This document shows positions 8,340 through 17,300 of a stretch of DNA of 61,279 nucleotides, in pieces. Under the pieces are notes generated by a model that did not search any database, was not told where the DNA came from, and was given only the letters and a program-made list of their open reading frames with translations. Positions within the stretch are counted from its first letter, which is position 1. Each line of letters starts with the position of its first letter. The stretch comes from a virus: positions 1 through 61,279 of the IMG/VR virus record IMGVR_UViG_3300006925_000018. One strand, given 5' to 3'. A program made the position numbers and the translations under genes.

Positions 8340-9215
8340 ATGCGTTTAATGGAAGTCACTCAACAAAGGATTGACACTATCAATGAAAGTGGTAGTATGT
8401 CTGGCGTTGGTGCTATACATATCTCTGAAATAGAGCCTACATTAGATTATTTAGAAAAATCTTTGGGCATGGACTTAAAAAATAACGTACTAGGTTCCGT
8501 AGGTAAAAAAGAATTTTCAGGAGATATAGATGTTGCAATTGATGTCGAGCCTGAAGCAATGCCTGAACTATTAGACAAATTAAAAATAAATCCAGATATC
8601 ATAGACATTGCTAAAAGTAGTGTGATTATGACAAAGGTTAAAATTGCCAAGTTTGATGCAAACAAAACATGTGATAGAGCAAGGACAGGATATGTGCAAC
8701 TAGACTTTATGCCAGGGAATCCGGGTTGGATGAAAACATATTATCATTCTCCTGCAGACGGTGAAAGTCAATACAAGGGTGTGTTTAGAAACATTTTGTT
8801 AGCAGTCATATGTGCATTATATGATAGAAAAGATTCTGCAGAACAAACAGAAGATGGCAGAAGTTTACAATCAGAGCAATACTTATTTTCACCCACAAAA
8901 GGTTTAGTCAGAGTTAGAAGAAATCCTGTGCCTAAAAAGAACGGCGAAGGTTACACTAAACAAAATAACAATGTTATTATAGACGGTCCTTGGTTAACAC
9001 CAGATGAAATAGTAAAGGTATTAGGACTTGATAAGAAAGAAGATTTAAACAGTTACGAAAGTTTAAAAAGTGCAATAGAACAAAACTATCCAGCAGAACT
9101 CACAGCAAAGATACTAGACAGTTTTGCTAACAACAAGCAAGTACAAGACATCGGTGTTCCATCAGATTTACAAATACAAGAAGATGTATTAATGTACATG
9201 AGGAAACTGTCGTGA
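8340..9215 (+). CDS. pol-beta-type nucleotidyltransferase, putative virion cargo
   Basis: Carries the minimal nucleotidyltransferase signature: LGSVGKKEFSGDIDVAID (G52-S53, then D62-x-D64) and a third carboxylate in YVQLDFMPG near residue 122. The superfamily adds nucleotides to nucleic acids, proteins or small molecules using two metal ions. The N-terminus MRLMEVTQQRIDTINESG contains INE|S, an (I/L)xE site like those cut by T4 gp21, so the enzyme may be packaged and trimmed. It overlaps the ligase-like gene by four bases, suggesting joint action on a nucleic acid. Substrate unknown. Confidence 0.7.
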   Translation: MRLMEVTQQRIDTINESGSMSGVGAIHISEIEPTLDYLEKSLGMDLKNNVLGSVGKKEFSGDIDVAIDVEPEAMPELLDKLKINPDIIDIAKSSVIMTKVKIAKFDANKTCDRARTGYVQLDFMPGNPGWMKTYYHSPADGESQYKGVFRNILLAVICALYDRKDSAEQTEDGRSLQSEQYLFSPTKGLVRVRRNPVPKKNGEGYTKQNNNVIIDGPWLTPDEIVKVLGLDKKEDLNSYESLKSAIEQNYPAELTAKILDSFANNKQVQDIGVPSDLQIQEDVLMYMRKLS

Positions 9216-10342
9216 GATTTAGAGAAATAAAAACACTCATGGAAGCCGCAAGGATACAACATGCGGAAGATGTGATCTTTTGGGAAGGCTCTAAGGGTGC
9301 TATGCGAGTGGTTAATAGTCTCAAAAGTTTGGAGAAGAACGGTCACAAGGACGTGACAATTAAATGGGACGGCATGCCTGCAGTTATATTTGGAAGAACG
9401 CCAGATGGACAATTTGTGTTCACAGACAAAAGTGGATGGAGTGCAAAAGGCTATAACGGTAAAACAACTTCAGCAGAAGAAGTTAAGAATATGTTTTTAT
9501 CACGTAGCGGCGGTGCAAAAAGAGAAGACCCTGCACAAATAGAATTTGCTAATACTATGGCAGACTTATTTAATCAGTTTGAATTAATTGTTCCTGATGA
9601 TTACTCAGGATTTTTTAAGGGAGACTTGTTGTACAGTCAAACACCACCAGTTGTAAATAACAATTTTGTGTTTGAGCCTAATATTGTTGAATACGCAGTA
9701 GATGTGCAATCAGAATTAGGACAAAAAATTAGACAAAGTAATGCAGGTATAGTTATACATAGAATGATAGATGAACAAGGTAATGAAACACCTTTACAGG
9801 ACTATGATATATTTACAGGTAACAATGTATTAGTTGTTCCGCCTATTAGTGTTGAGAGTCCTGCACAAAAGATTAGTCCCGCACTTAACAAATTAGAAGA
9901 ACTTGTAACAAAAAATGCTACATTAATAGATGAGCTATTGAATCCAACAGAACTTTCGATGCTTAAAATGACAGACTTTCCACAGATACTGTATAGGTAT
10001 ATAAACTCTAAAGTAGATACAGGACTTGATGGGTTAGGCATAGACTTTATAGATTGGCTACAAACATCTAATGTAAGCGGTGTTAAGCAACAACGTATTT
10101 CAGATTATATACAAAAGCATGGCAGAGCGTATGCGGCAATGTGGAAAACAGTTTCATCGATTATGCAAGTAAAAGACAAAATTATATCTCAGTTTGAGAA
10201 CCAAGGTGGCGATATACAACAACGTATTACAGGGCACACCACAAACAGTGGCGAAGGATATGTATTAGCACATCCTGAAGGTGATATTAAGTTAGTGCCG
10301 AGAGCAACATTTAGTGCGGCAAACAGGGCGGTATCCAGATAA
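9212..10342 (+). CDS. nucleic-acid-ligase-like protein (KxDG adenylyltransferase fold), putative virion cargo
   Basis: TIKWDGMPAVIFG carries the KxDG motif I of covalent nucleotidyltransferases (K51-W-D-G54). FFKGDLLY resembles motif III, and EGYVLAHPEGDIKLVP near the C-terminus matches motifs IV and V. The fold is that of DNA and RNA ligases and capping enzymes, in a divergent 376 aa protein. The N-terminus MRFREIKTLMEAAR contains LME|A, a very good gp21-like site. It is directly coupled to the nucleotidyltransferase upstream. I infer a repair or end-processing pair carried in the capsid; the substrate (RNA or DNA) is not evident. Confidence 0.68.
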   Translation: MRFREIKTLMEAARIQHAEDVIFWEGSKGAMRVVNSLKSLEKNGHKDVTIKWDGMPAVIFGRTPDGQFVFTDKSGWSAKGYNGKTTSAEEVKNMFLSRSGGAKREDPAQIEFANTMADLFNQFELIVPDDYSGFFKGDLLYSQTPPVVNNNFVFEPNIVEYAVDVQSELGQKIRQSNAGIVIHRMIDEQGNETPLQDYDIFTGNNVLVVPPISVESPAQKISPALNKLEELVTKNATLIDELLNPTELSMLKMTDFPQILYRYINSKVDTGLDGLGIDFIDWLQTSNVSGVKQQRISDYIQKHGRAYAAMWKTVSSIMQVKDKIISQFENQGGDIQQRITGHTTNSGEGYVLAHPEGDIKLVPRATFSAANRAVSR

Positions 10343-11166
10343 TGGAGTTAACACTAGTAAATCAAGAGTTAGCAGAAGCAAGACTGTTTAGATATTCTAG
10401 AAGTTTTGGTGCTTTTACAGGAAGACAAGTCGCTGACTTAATGTTTCTAAATACATTAGTATTACAATTATTGTTTTTAGACGATAAAACAGTTAAGAAA
10501 GCAATGAGTTATGCAAAACTAACAGCATCTTATGGTTCATTTTCTTTATTTAGAACAGCGGCAACAGACTTATATTTGTTGGCTTATGCTTTAAATTATC
10601 CAGATAATAGAAACATGAAATTTTCAAAGCACGTTGAAAGTTTATCATTTCTAAAAACACTACAGTTTGATCACAAGATGTTTTTAAGGTATATGCGTAT
10701 GGTTGCTCAAGCACATAATGATAAGCAATATGCAACTACATATTTTTACAGATTAGAAACACAACTTAAAATACGTGATTCTCGTTACAAAAGGTGGCGA
10801 AGATTGATAAGTACATATAGTACTTTAAAATTTGCACAAAAGAATGCCTTGATTGCTCAAATATTATTTGAAATCAAAAGGCAAGGTGGCGGAGCAGGTA
10901 GAGGTTCAGAGCTTGTTCCTGCATTAGAACCATTCCTCAAAAAGAGAGGTTATAGTAATTCTGATAGTCAGTTACAAAAGCAAGTTGATAAAGCAAACAG
11001 CACATCTTTTGCTAAAAGAGCCGCAGGTACTGTAGCAGGTGCTATAGCAGGTAAATATGCAGTAGATAAATTTGCAAAAGCAAAACCATCTACACAAAAG
11101 AAGATAGGCACAGGTATAGGAGCAATAGCAGGTTACTGGGCTAGTGGAAGGAAGAAACAAAAATGA
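10342..11166 (+). CDS. putative internal virion protein with C-terminal glycine-zipper segment
   Basis: The N-terminus MELTLVNQELAEARLF contains LAE|A, matching the (L/I)xE|A processing pattern. The body (about 20-190) is helical and strongly basic, rich in Tyr, Arg and Lys. Residues about 225-268 form a glycine-zipper-like stretch (AAGTVAGAIAGKYAV and GIGAIAGYWASG), a pattern found in membrane-inserting or self-associating helices. One possibility is a protein ejected with the DNA that inserts into a host membrane; this is speculation. It shares its ATG with the end of the upstream gene. Confidence 0.6.
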   Translation: MELTLVNQELAEARLFRYSRSFGAFTGRQVADLMFLNTLVLQLLFLDDKTVKKAMSYAKLTASYGSFSLFRTAATDLYLLAYALNYPDNRNMKFSKHVESLSFLKTLQFDHKMFLRYMRMVAQAHNDKQYATTYFYRLETQLKIRDSRYKRWRRLISTYSTLKFAQKNALIAQILFEIKRQGGGAGRGSELVPALEPFLKKRGYSNSDSQLQKQVDKANSTSFAKRAAGTVAGAIAGKYAVDKFAKAKPSTQKKIGTGIGAIAGYWASGRKKQK

Positions 11167-11705
11167 AAATATTTGAAATAATAAACGAGTTAGACGGAAA
11201 GGATGTTGATCTTAAACCAGATACTGGACGTAATTTTTCAAGTGGTGGACAAAGTTCAGAGATAAACCAAAACGACCTAAGAGATATGAAAATTGCATAT
11301 AGAAAAAATCCACAGTTTGTGGCATTAGTTATGCAAGGACTAGCACAACCTCATATTAAAACAGTTGCTCAAGCAGTACAATGGGCACAGAACGAAGTAG
11401 TAGCAGGCAATGACGCTAAACCATCCGATACTAAATTACCAACATCAGGACCTGCTAAACAAAATCCTCGATGGTGGGACGATGCTCAACTTAGTGTTAG
11501 CAAGTCTAAAAATAAAGATTTTGGCAAGAATTATAGTTCAAGCGGCAGTAAACGAGGTAAACTTAGCGATCTTATTCCAGGCATGGATAAGGTAAAAGAC
11601 AAAATTGCTGATTTAAAAAATTATACAAAAAATAAAACAGGTTTTGACATAGACGATGCTGATAGCAGTTCTAGTAGAGCCGCTGATTACTTAAAAGGCA
11701 AATAA
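11163..11705 (+). CDS. putative internal virion protein, 180 aa
   Basis: Begins MKIFEIINELDGKD, with INE as the likely processing site. The rest is low-complexity and charged: a helical segment (about 40-85) with YRKNPQFVALVMQ, then Ser-, Lys- and Asp-rich linkers. No catalytic motif is seen. It overlaps the upstream gene by four bases and is the last gene before an 8-bp hairpin and a late-promoter-like site at 11738. Confidence 0.58.
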   Translation: MKIFEIINELDGKDVDLKPDTGRNFSSGGQSSEINQNDLRDMKIAYRKNPQFVALVMQGLAQPHIKTVAQAVQWAQNEVVAGNDAKPSDTKLPTSGPAKQNPRWWDDAQLSVSKSKNKDFGKNYSSSGSKRGKLSDLIPGMDKVKDKIADLKNYTKNKTGFDIDDADSSSSRAADYLKGK

Positions 11706-11716
11706 GCCACTACATA

Positions 11717-11737
11717 TTACATACTCACCGTATGTAA
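11717..11737. terminator. perfect 8-bp hairpin between late operons
   Basis: TTACATAC (11717-11724), five-base loop, GTATGTAA (11730-11737). It sits after the 180 aa gene and directly touches the late-type box that starts at 11738. No T-run follows, so it is a weak terminator, an RNA-end stabiliser or a regulator-binding palindrome. Confidence 0.45.
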
Positions 11738-11745
11738 GATAAGTA
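11738..11745 (+). promoter_or_regulatory. late-promoter-like box with one mismatch, leaderless spacing
   Basis: GATAAGTA differs by one base from GATAAATA and lies exactly five bases from ATG 11751, the spacing seen at the perfect sites. The conserved spacing supports it despite the mismatch. Confidence 0.5.
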
Positions 11746-11750
11746 TTAGC

Positions 11751-12812
11751 ATGCCTTTATTTGATGACCCACTTATTATAAACGATCACATCTTAGAAAT
11801 GAGTTCCACTCAGTCTATGTTTGGTAACTTTGAAATTCCAATGGAAGTTGCTAACGCAAGACAAGGAAAACTTATAACAACATCCACTCCAGGTTTTGAA
11901 AAATCAAGAGAGTTTTTTAACTACGAATGGTTCTATTCATTTAACACTGAGTTCTTTGAACAAGACGACAATGTGCTTTGGGCAGGTAGTTGCATAGTGC
12001 AAGACTTTGCAAGTTTATTTGAGAAAAAGGGTTGGACAACTAATAGAGTGTTAAGATATGGGCAAGGGGTATTTAATATGAAAACTCTTGCAATGCATTT
12101 GAGGTGGTTGTTCGAAGAAGATTCGTTGTACAACGAAGATATATGGGAAGGCTATAATGCCAAAGAGTTTAAATTAGGCAAAAGAGACAGAGGCTTTTTG
12201 CTTGAAAAAATGCTTAACTTTGATAAGGTTGTATTGTTTAGTGGAACCACAGACATATATTACGATGAAGTAACAGGGCAAGACCTACATGCGGCACCTA
12301 TACTAAAATATCTTGACCCAGCAAGGCATAAAGTTCGTAGAATGTCACATGACGAAGTGTTGCAATCACACAAAGAGGTGTTAGAACTAGTACACAAACA
12401 TATATGTAAAGATGTATTGTTTATACTAAGCCCATTTGGATTTGCTAGCCAGTCGTTTGAAAACGACCATCCACCTTTACCATTATCGTTGGTTGCTAAA
12501 TCAAGTATTCGTATTGCTGTAGAAGAGACTATGCGAGAAAATTACTTTCCTCTGTACGAAATGATACAAGAATACTTTACAGAATACAGAGACAAAGGTT
12601 TACATATACATAACGACATTATTCAAGCAATGATTGAAATATTAGGTACATGGTATGGCGACTTTAGAGATGCAAGAACTAAGTCCGAAGTAATGAAAGA
12701 CTTCCAAGTTACAAGAAAAGCATTTGTTCAACGGGCATTACTTAATAAGTCGCTACCTAAAGAGGAAGTATACATGCCACAAACAACAAGATCCAAAGAC
12801 GTCCCTTTCTAG
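11751..12812 (+). CDS. GSCFA-type SGNH hydrolase
   Basis: VLWAGSCIVQDFASLFEKKG near residue 80 matches the G-S-C-F/I-A nucleophile block that names the GSCFA family. A strand-plus-G/T block (VVLFSGTTDIYYDE) and FILSPFGFAS follow, as expected for the flavodoxin-like SGNH fold. The family removes acyl or other ester groups from glycans. The length of 353 aa is normal. It lacks the targeting-type N-terminus of its neighbours and is expressed from its own late-like box. A role on host-surface or virion glycans is plausible. A second SGNH-type protein lies at 26378. Confidence 0.65.
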   Translation: MPLFDDPLIINDHILEMSSTQSMFGNFEIPMEVANARQGKLITTSTPGFEKSREFFNYEWFYSFNTEFFEQDDNVLWAGSCIVQDFASLFEKKGWTTNRVLRYGQGVFNMKTLAMHLRWLFEEDSLYNEDIWEGYNAKEFKLGKRDRGFLLEKMLNFDKVVLFSGTTDIYYDEVTGQDLHAAPILKYLDPARHKVRRMSHDEVLQSHKEVLELVHKHICKDVLFILSPFGFASQSFENDHPPLPLSLVAKSSIRIAVEETMRENYFPLYEMIQEYFTEYRDKGLHIHNDIIQAMIEILGTWYGDFRDARTKSEVMKDFQVTRKAFVQRALLNKSLPKEEVYMPQTTRSKDVPF

Positions 12813-12837
12813 ACTCCAAAACAATATTGTAAAAACT

Positions 12838-12845
12838 GATAAATA
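12838..12845 (+). promoter_or_regulatory. T4-type late promoter with leader
   Basis: GATAAATA lies 40 bases before ATG 12886. A GGAGA ribosome site (12876-12880) is in the leader. Confidence 0.7.
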
Positions 12846-12885
12846 GTGTAAGCAAGTACATTAATGTCTTGCTATGGAGACACAC

Positions 12886-13290
12886 ATGGCGTTAACAAGA
12901 AGCGGAGCAATGAATAACCAGGAAGTTTTATCTGGTAATATAGAGTTTTATTCATTGTTTACATCATTAGATATTACCAGAACAGGTGATTTTAGTGATA
13001 ACACACAAAAAGACTTTGAGAGTATAGTACAAGTAATAGGATTAAGGGCAATGCCTGTAGTAATGAACAATCCTGTTGCATTAAGTGGAGTAGGTGCATT
13101 AGTATTAGAAGGTTACGGTGCTCCAACACTAACAGGAGCAGGTTGGATTTTTAAATTTGCTTTTGAACGTGAAGGCGTTCATACTATAGATACTCTCAGA
13201 GATGAATTAAATGGGATAGTACTGAACGGTGGTACAATAGATACGAAGGATTCTGTAAATATGGAATTCTCCAAACAAGATTTATTATAA
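12886..13290 (+). CDS. hypothetical structural-type protein, 134 aa
   Basis: I chose ATG 12886 (MALTRSGAMNNQEV) over the in-frame ATG 12874, because GGAGA (12876-12880) is correctly placed for 12886 and would lie inside the coding region of the longer form. The protein is beta-rich and Gly/Asn/Thr-rich, with no Cys or membrane segment, and resembles small tail or head completion proteins in composition only. It is driven by the late promoter at 12838. No family was recognised. Confidence 0.65.
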   Translation: MALTRSGAMNNQEVLSGNIEFYSLFTSLDITRTGDFSDNTQKDFESIVQVIGLRAMPVVMNNPVALSGVGALVLEGYGAPTLTGAGWIFKFAFEREGVHTIDTLRDELNGIVLNGGTIDTKDSVNMEFSKQDLL

Positions 13291-13300
13291 GAGATAAACA

Positions 13301-13549
13301 ATGGCTAGGAAAAAAGTAGAAACTAAAGAAATACCACAACCGGAACAATATATCCAGGAAGGCGGTGTAGAAGCACATATTATTGCAGATATGCTGAGGA
13401 TAGAAAGTATCACTACAGAACTCAGAGAGTTTAAAGAAGATACAAAATCAAGGTTTGATAAATTAGAAGGCTGGATTGTTGCAATAGTAGGTATTACAAT
13501 TACTACATTATTAGCCACTGTAGGAACATTAATAGGAAGTATGTTATGA
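13301..13549 (+). CDS. small coiled-coil protein with one C-terminal membrane helix, XhlA/holin-like
   Basis: An 82 aa protein with an acidic coiled coil at about residues 28-56 (MLRIESITTELREFKEDTK). A single hydrophobic helix follows (about 59-82, GWIVAIVGITITTLLATVGT). This is the architecture of XhlA-type holin partners and of several phage inner-membrane spanins. No charged tail follows the helix. It sits in late structural and internal genes, not beside the endolysin at 58707. The assignment rests on architecture alone. It overlaps the next gene by four bases. Confidence 0.5.
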   Translation: MARKKVETKEIPQPEQYIQEGGVEAHIIADMLRIESITTELREFKEDTKSRFDKLEGWIVAIVGITITTLLATVGTLIGSML

Positions 13550-14025
13550 AAATAGTAGAAGTTGCAGGTCCAGATAAATGCTGGCCCGGACATAAGAAAG
13601 TTGGCACTCAGCCAGGAACAGGAAAGAACAAAGGCAAACGTGTAAACAAGTGTAAAAAAATTGAATCTGTCAAGGAAGAAGAGATTACTTTAGAGGATAC
13701 ACAAGACTTCCACGAGGAATTTGGTGTTCTAGGATATAGCGAGTGCGACGAAGACGTATTTGAAGCAGAGTATCAAGGACGTAAAGTTAAACTAAACAAG
13801 CCTATGCAAGGTGACGTTAAAAAGTTTAAAGTATATGTCAAAGATCCAAAGACAGGTAATGTTAAAAAAGTAAACTTTGGACACGGCGGTACAAGTGCTA
13901 AGGGTAAGTCAATGCGTATTAGGAAATCTAATCCTAAAGCAAGAAAAAGTTTTAGAGCAAGACATAATTGTGCTAATCCAGGACCAAAAACAAAAGCACG
14001 TTACTGGTCATGCAGGAAATGGTAG
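13546..14025 (+). CDS. basic cysteine-containing internal protein, putative virion DNA-binding cargo
   Basis: Begins MKIVEVAGPDKCWPGHKKV. A Lys/Gly-rich segment contains paired cysteines (KNKGKRVNKCKK), then an acidic stretch with FEAEYQGRKVKLNKPMQG. The C-terminal half is very basic and ends in KARKSFRARHNCANPGPK and a terminal YWSCRKW. The C-terminal block recurs in many marine T4-like phage proteins in my memory, but I cannot search it. The Cys/His arrangement could bind zinc. Strong positive charge and the shared N-terminus suggest a packaged DNA-binding protein. Confidence 0.6.
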   Translation: MKIVEVAGPDKCWPGHKKVGTQPGTGKNKGKRVNKCKKIESVKEEEITLEDTQDFHEEFGVLGYSECDEDVFEAEYQGRKVKLNKPMQGDVKKFKVYVKDPKTGNVKKVNFGHGGTSAKGKSMRIRKSNPKARKSFRARHNCANPGPKTKARYWSCRKW

Positions 14026-14370
14026 ATGAGAATCAACGAAGTCGACGATACAGAAATATTTGAAGCCAGACTTGTTTGGCGTAAAATGGGTAAAACAGTA
14101 AAACGTGCTGTTCGATGTACTAGTGGTAGACGTAAAGGTAGAGTTGTATCTAAGCCTAGCCAATGTGGTGCACCAATAGACTTCAAAAAACGATTAACAC
14201 TTAAAAAAACAAAAGCAAAATTTGGTGCCAGGATAGCTCGTAAGGCGAGAAGATCTAAAAAATACAATCCTATAAGTAGGAGGGTAGCATCACTTAATAA
14301 ATCAGTTAGGTTCAAGCCTACAAGAAAAACTAAATCAACATCAAACAGATTCCCAAATAGGAAAAAGTAA
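14026..14370 (+). CDS. histone-like, extremely basic internal protein, 114 aa
   Basis: Begins MRINEVDDTEIFEARLVWRK, with IFE|A as a strong prohead-protease-type site. If cleaved there, the mature protein is about 100 residues and about one third Lys and Arg, with two cysteines (VRCTSGRRKGR and SQCGAPIDF). This is the composition of a DNA-condensing protein, as in T4 internal proteins. It is packed end to end with its neighbours (no gap on either side). The basic core is not a recognised HU or H-NS fold. Confidence 0.62.
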   Translation: MRINEVDDTEIFEARLVWRKMGKTVKRAVRCTSGRRKGRVVSKPSQCGAPIDFKKRLTLKKTKAKFGARIARKARRSKKYNPISRRVASLNKSVRFKPTRKTKSTSNRFPNRKK

Positions 14371-17300
14371 ATGAAATTTAACGATGTACAGACTCTTGAG
14401 TCGTTATTAAAAAAATTGAATGAGTACGGGAATACATCAGGCAGTCCATCATATAGTGCTGGCGGAACTAGTTCTACAAAAAGCTCACCTACTACATCGC
14501 AATCATCTACTAGTGTAACAAAGCAATCAACAAGTCCTACAGCAAATGGTACCAAACCACCTGAGCCTAAATTAGTCAAAGTAACAGCAAAAGATCTTGA
14601 CGATGGGTCAGAGTTTAAAGACAATAAAGGAAACGTACAAGGAAAGGTTGTAAGTAAAGTAGGTATGTTGCCAAAACCTGATAGAGTTGTTGTACAAACT
14701 ACTGACAATGAATATCATTTATATGATCCTAAAATGGAAGTAATGGTAGATGAACATATAGGTCATGACATCCTTGATAAAATGACTATTAAGAAAAGCC
14801 ATAAGAAAAACTCATTAAAAAGACGAATTAAAAAACTTACAAGAAAACGTTTAGGTGAAGCACCTCTTTGTGAGATTAACTTTAACAGAAAAGAAATTGT
14901 TACAGACGCATTAGACTCACCTGTTAGATGTGGCTTTGAAGCGGAAACTTCATGGGACGGTATCTCTGGCAGTAGCGGCGAAGATGTTAACGATATGGGC
15001 TGGGACGAAGTATCTGATTCTGTATATGTATCAAGTAGCGACAATGATTATATTATGGAAGGCTTTTCAGAGTATGTAAGAGAAAACTTAGTACCTGATT
15101 ACTACGACGATGTAATGGCAAGGTACATGGAAAATGAACGTGATGAAGATTCATCGTATACACGTTTTATGGAAGAAGGCTCAGACGCACCTACAATAGA
15201 TGCTGTAGAAGAATACAGAGATAATTTTAAACATGAAGATCCTAACGAATATGAAAACCGTGAAGAAGACGGTTGGGAAAAAATAAACTGGATAAGAGAA
15301 TACATTGACGAAGAATACGAAGATCAATACTTAGACTTTATACGAGAATATTTAGACGACGACGGTGAGGTTTATCAAGAAGCATATGAAGAAGCAGAAA
15401 GAGAAACATCAATAGACGAATGGATAGGTAATGAATTTTACAGTATGTCAAATTTCTTAGACGATTATGGTATTGATTATTCAGAACTAAATGGTGAAGG
15501 TGGATTGCATGAGATTGCAGACCTATTATCTGAATGGCAAAAACAAAACAGTAAATTTTCACAGTATCCAGAAGTAGGCGATTATGATAACACTTCAGGT
15601 GATGCAGAAAATTGGGCAGTTGAAACAGATAGTAGTATTGACTCATCCGGACAAGGTGCAGAAATTATTTCCCCAGTCTATGAGACTCCAAGAGAGATGC
15701 TTGAAGAACTAAAAAGTTTTTGTGAATGGTTAGAGGAAAAAGGAGCAGACACAAACAGTTCAACAGGCTTACATGTTACTATGAGCTGGTACGGAGAAAA
15801 TCCTAAGTTCACTCAAGATGAAGACGACGAATTTTGGGGTAGCAAAGGCGGACCAAATAAATTAAAAATGGCATCACTACTAGGTGACACTTATCTATTA
15901 CAAACATTTGGTAGAGAAAACAATTCTTATACAAAACAACAAAGTAAGAATATAAAAAGAAAAGCCAACGATGCACGGAAATTTTCAGGCAAAGGCACAG
16001 AAGGATTTTCAGATATCGAAAGAGAATTAGCAAAAGGTATAGACGGTGGTAAATTTAATAGTATTAACTTCAAGGGTCAGATTGATAGCAAAACAAAAAC
16101 CAACCTCATAGAGTTTAGAATAGGTGGCGGTGATGATTATCATTTAGACATGCCTAAGATTGTTAAAGCAGTTATACGTTATGCAACGGTAATGAAAGCA
16201 GGTTATACTGATGCGTTTAATAAAGACTATGCAAATGCTATACACAGAATAGTTCACGGCGCCGGAAAAATTAGTCGAGCAGATATGAACATTGGCTCAG
16301 ACGTTAACGAGCCACTATTAGATTTGTTTAAGAGTATGATAAGCAAGGATAACTATTTTAATGGTGTTACTGCAATAACTAATGCTTACTTGTCTTTATA
16401 TCAAGTAGGAATAAACGAAGAAGAACCTGAGCCTGATACAAACGCATCTCAACAAGAAGCACAAAAACAATACGTTAAAGGCATGGGATTACTTGCTCTT
16501 GATGTAGGATTAGATAGGCACCGAACAAATATTAATGCTAAATCAATAGGCGTTATTCGTAGAAGTTTTAAAGAATTTGATATATCAGAAGATCAATTTA
16601 CTGATCTTATATTTTCTCGAATAAACCAATACCCAATTCCTACACAAAATGACAGGATAGACCAAAAAGCATCTGTACTTAAAAAAGGTATTGACTCTTT
16701 ATTTAAGAAAGACATGTTATCAATGCCAAAATTTTTAAACATACCAAAAGCAGAAAGAATTGTTAAAGGTACGTGGAATGCAATACACAGCGATGGTTGG
16801 TCTAAAGAAGATCAAGAAGAGTTAATAGACAAATTAATAAATCTAACTACACCAGATGTAGCAGATGAAACTAAAAGAAACAATATAAAATATAGCATCA
16901 TTAATATGATAGAAGATGAAGAGTTTAACAGTTTCTATTCTAACATGACCAGAGGCGGATATAACAGTTCTAATCCTCCAGCACAGCCTGGTGAGATTTA
17001 CTATGAGAACGAATTTAAAGATCTAATGAAGTTCCTCAATAAGTATAACAATTATTCGCAACCAGTTGCACCTCATTTTAACTCAAACATATCATCCAGC
17101 GATACATACTTAGAAAACTACTTAAACTCGTACACAATGAAATTGCGTAAACGTTTCTTACATTTAGAAGAAATCAAAGACGACAACTTCCAGTTATATG
17201 TTGAGTCTGTTAAGAAAATAGGGGAACTATCGAGGACGTTACTTAATGCATGGGGAGACCATGAACAAATAGAATTTGACGGAGTACATAATAGATTAGT

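Noticed and set aside
14001-14708. Long minus-strand open frame opposite the basic-protein genes
   Set aside because: The deduced protein is a shadow of the Lys-rich plus-strand genes and shows no motif; it has no ribosome site or promoter on that strand.
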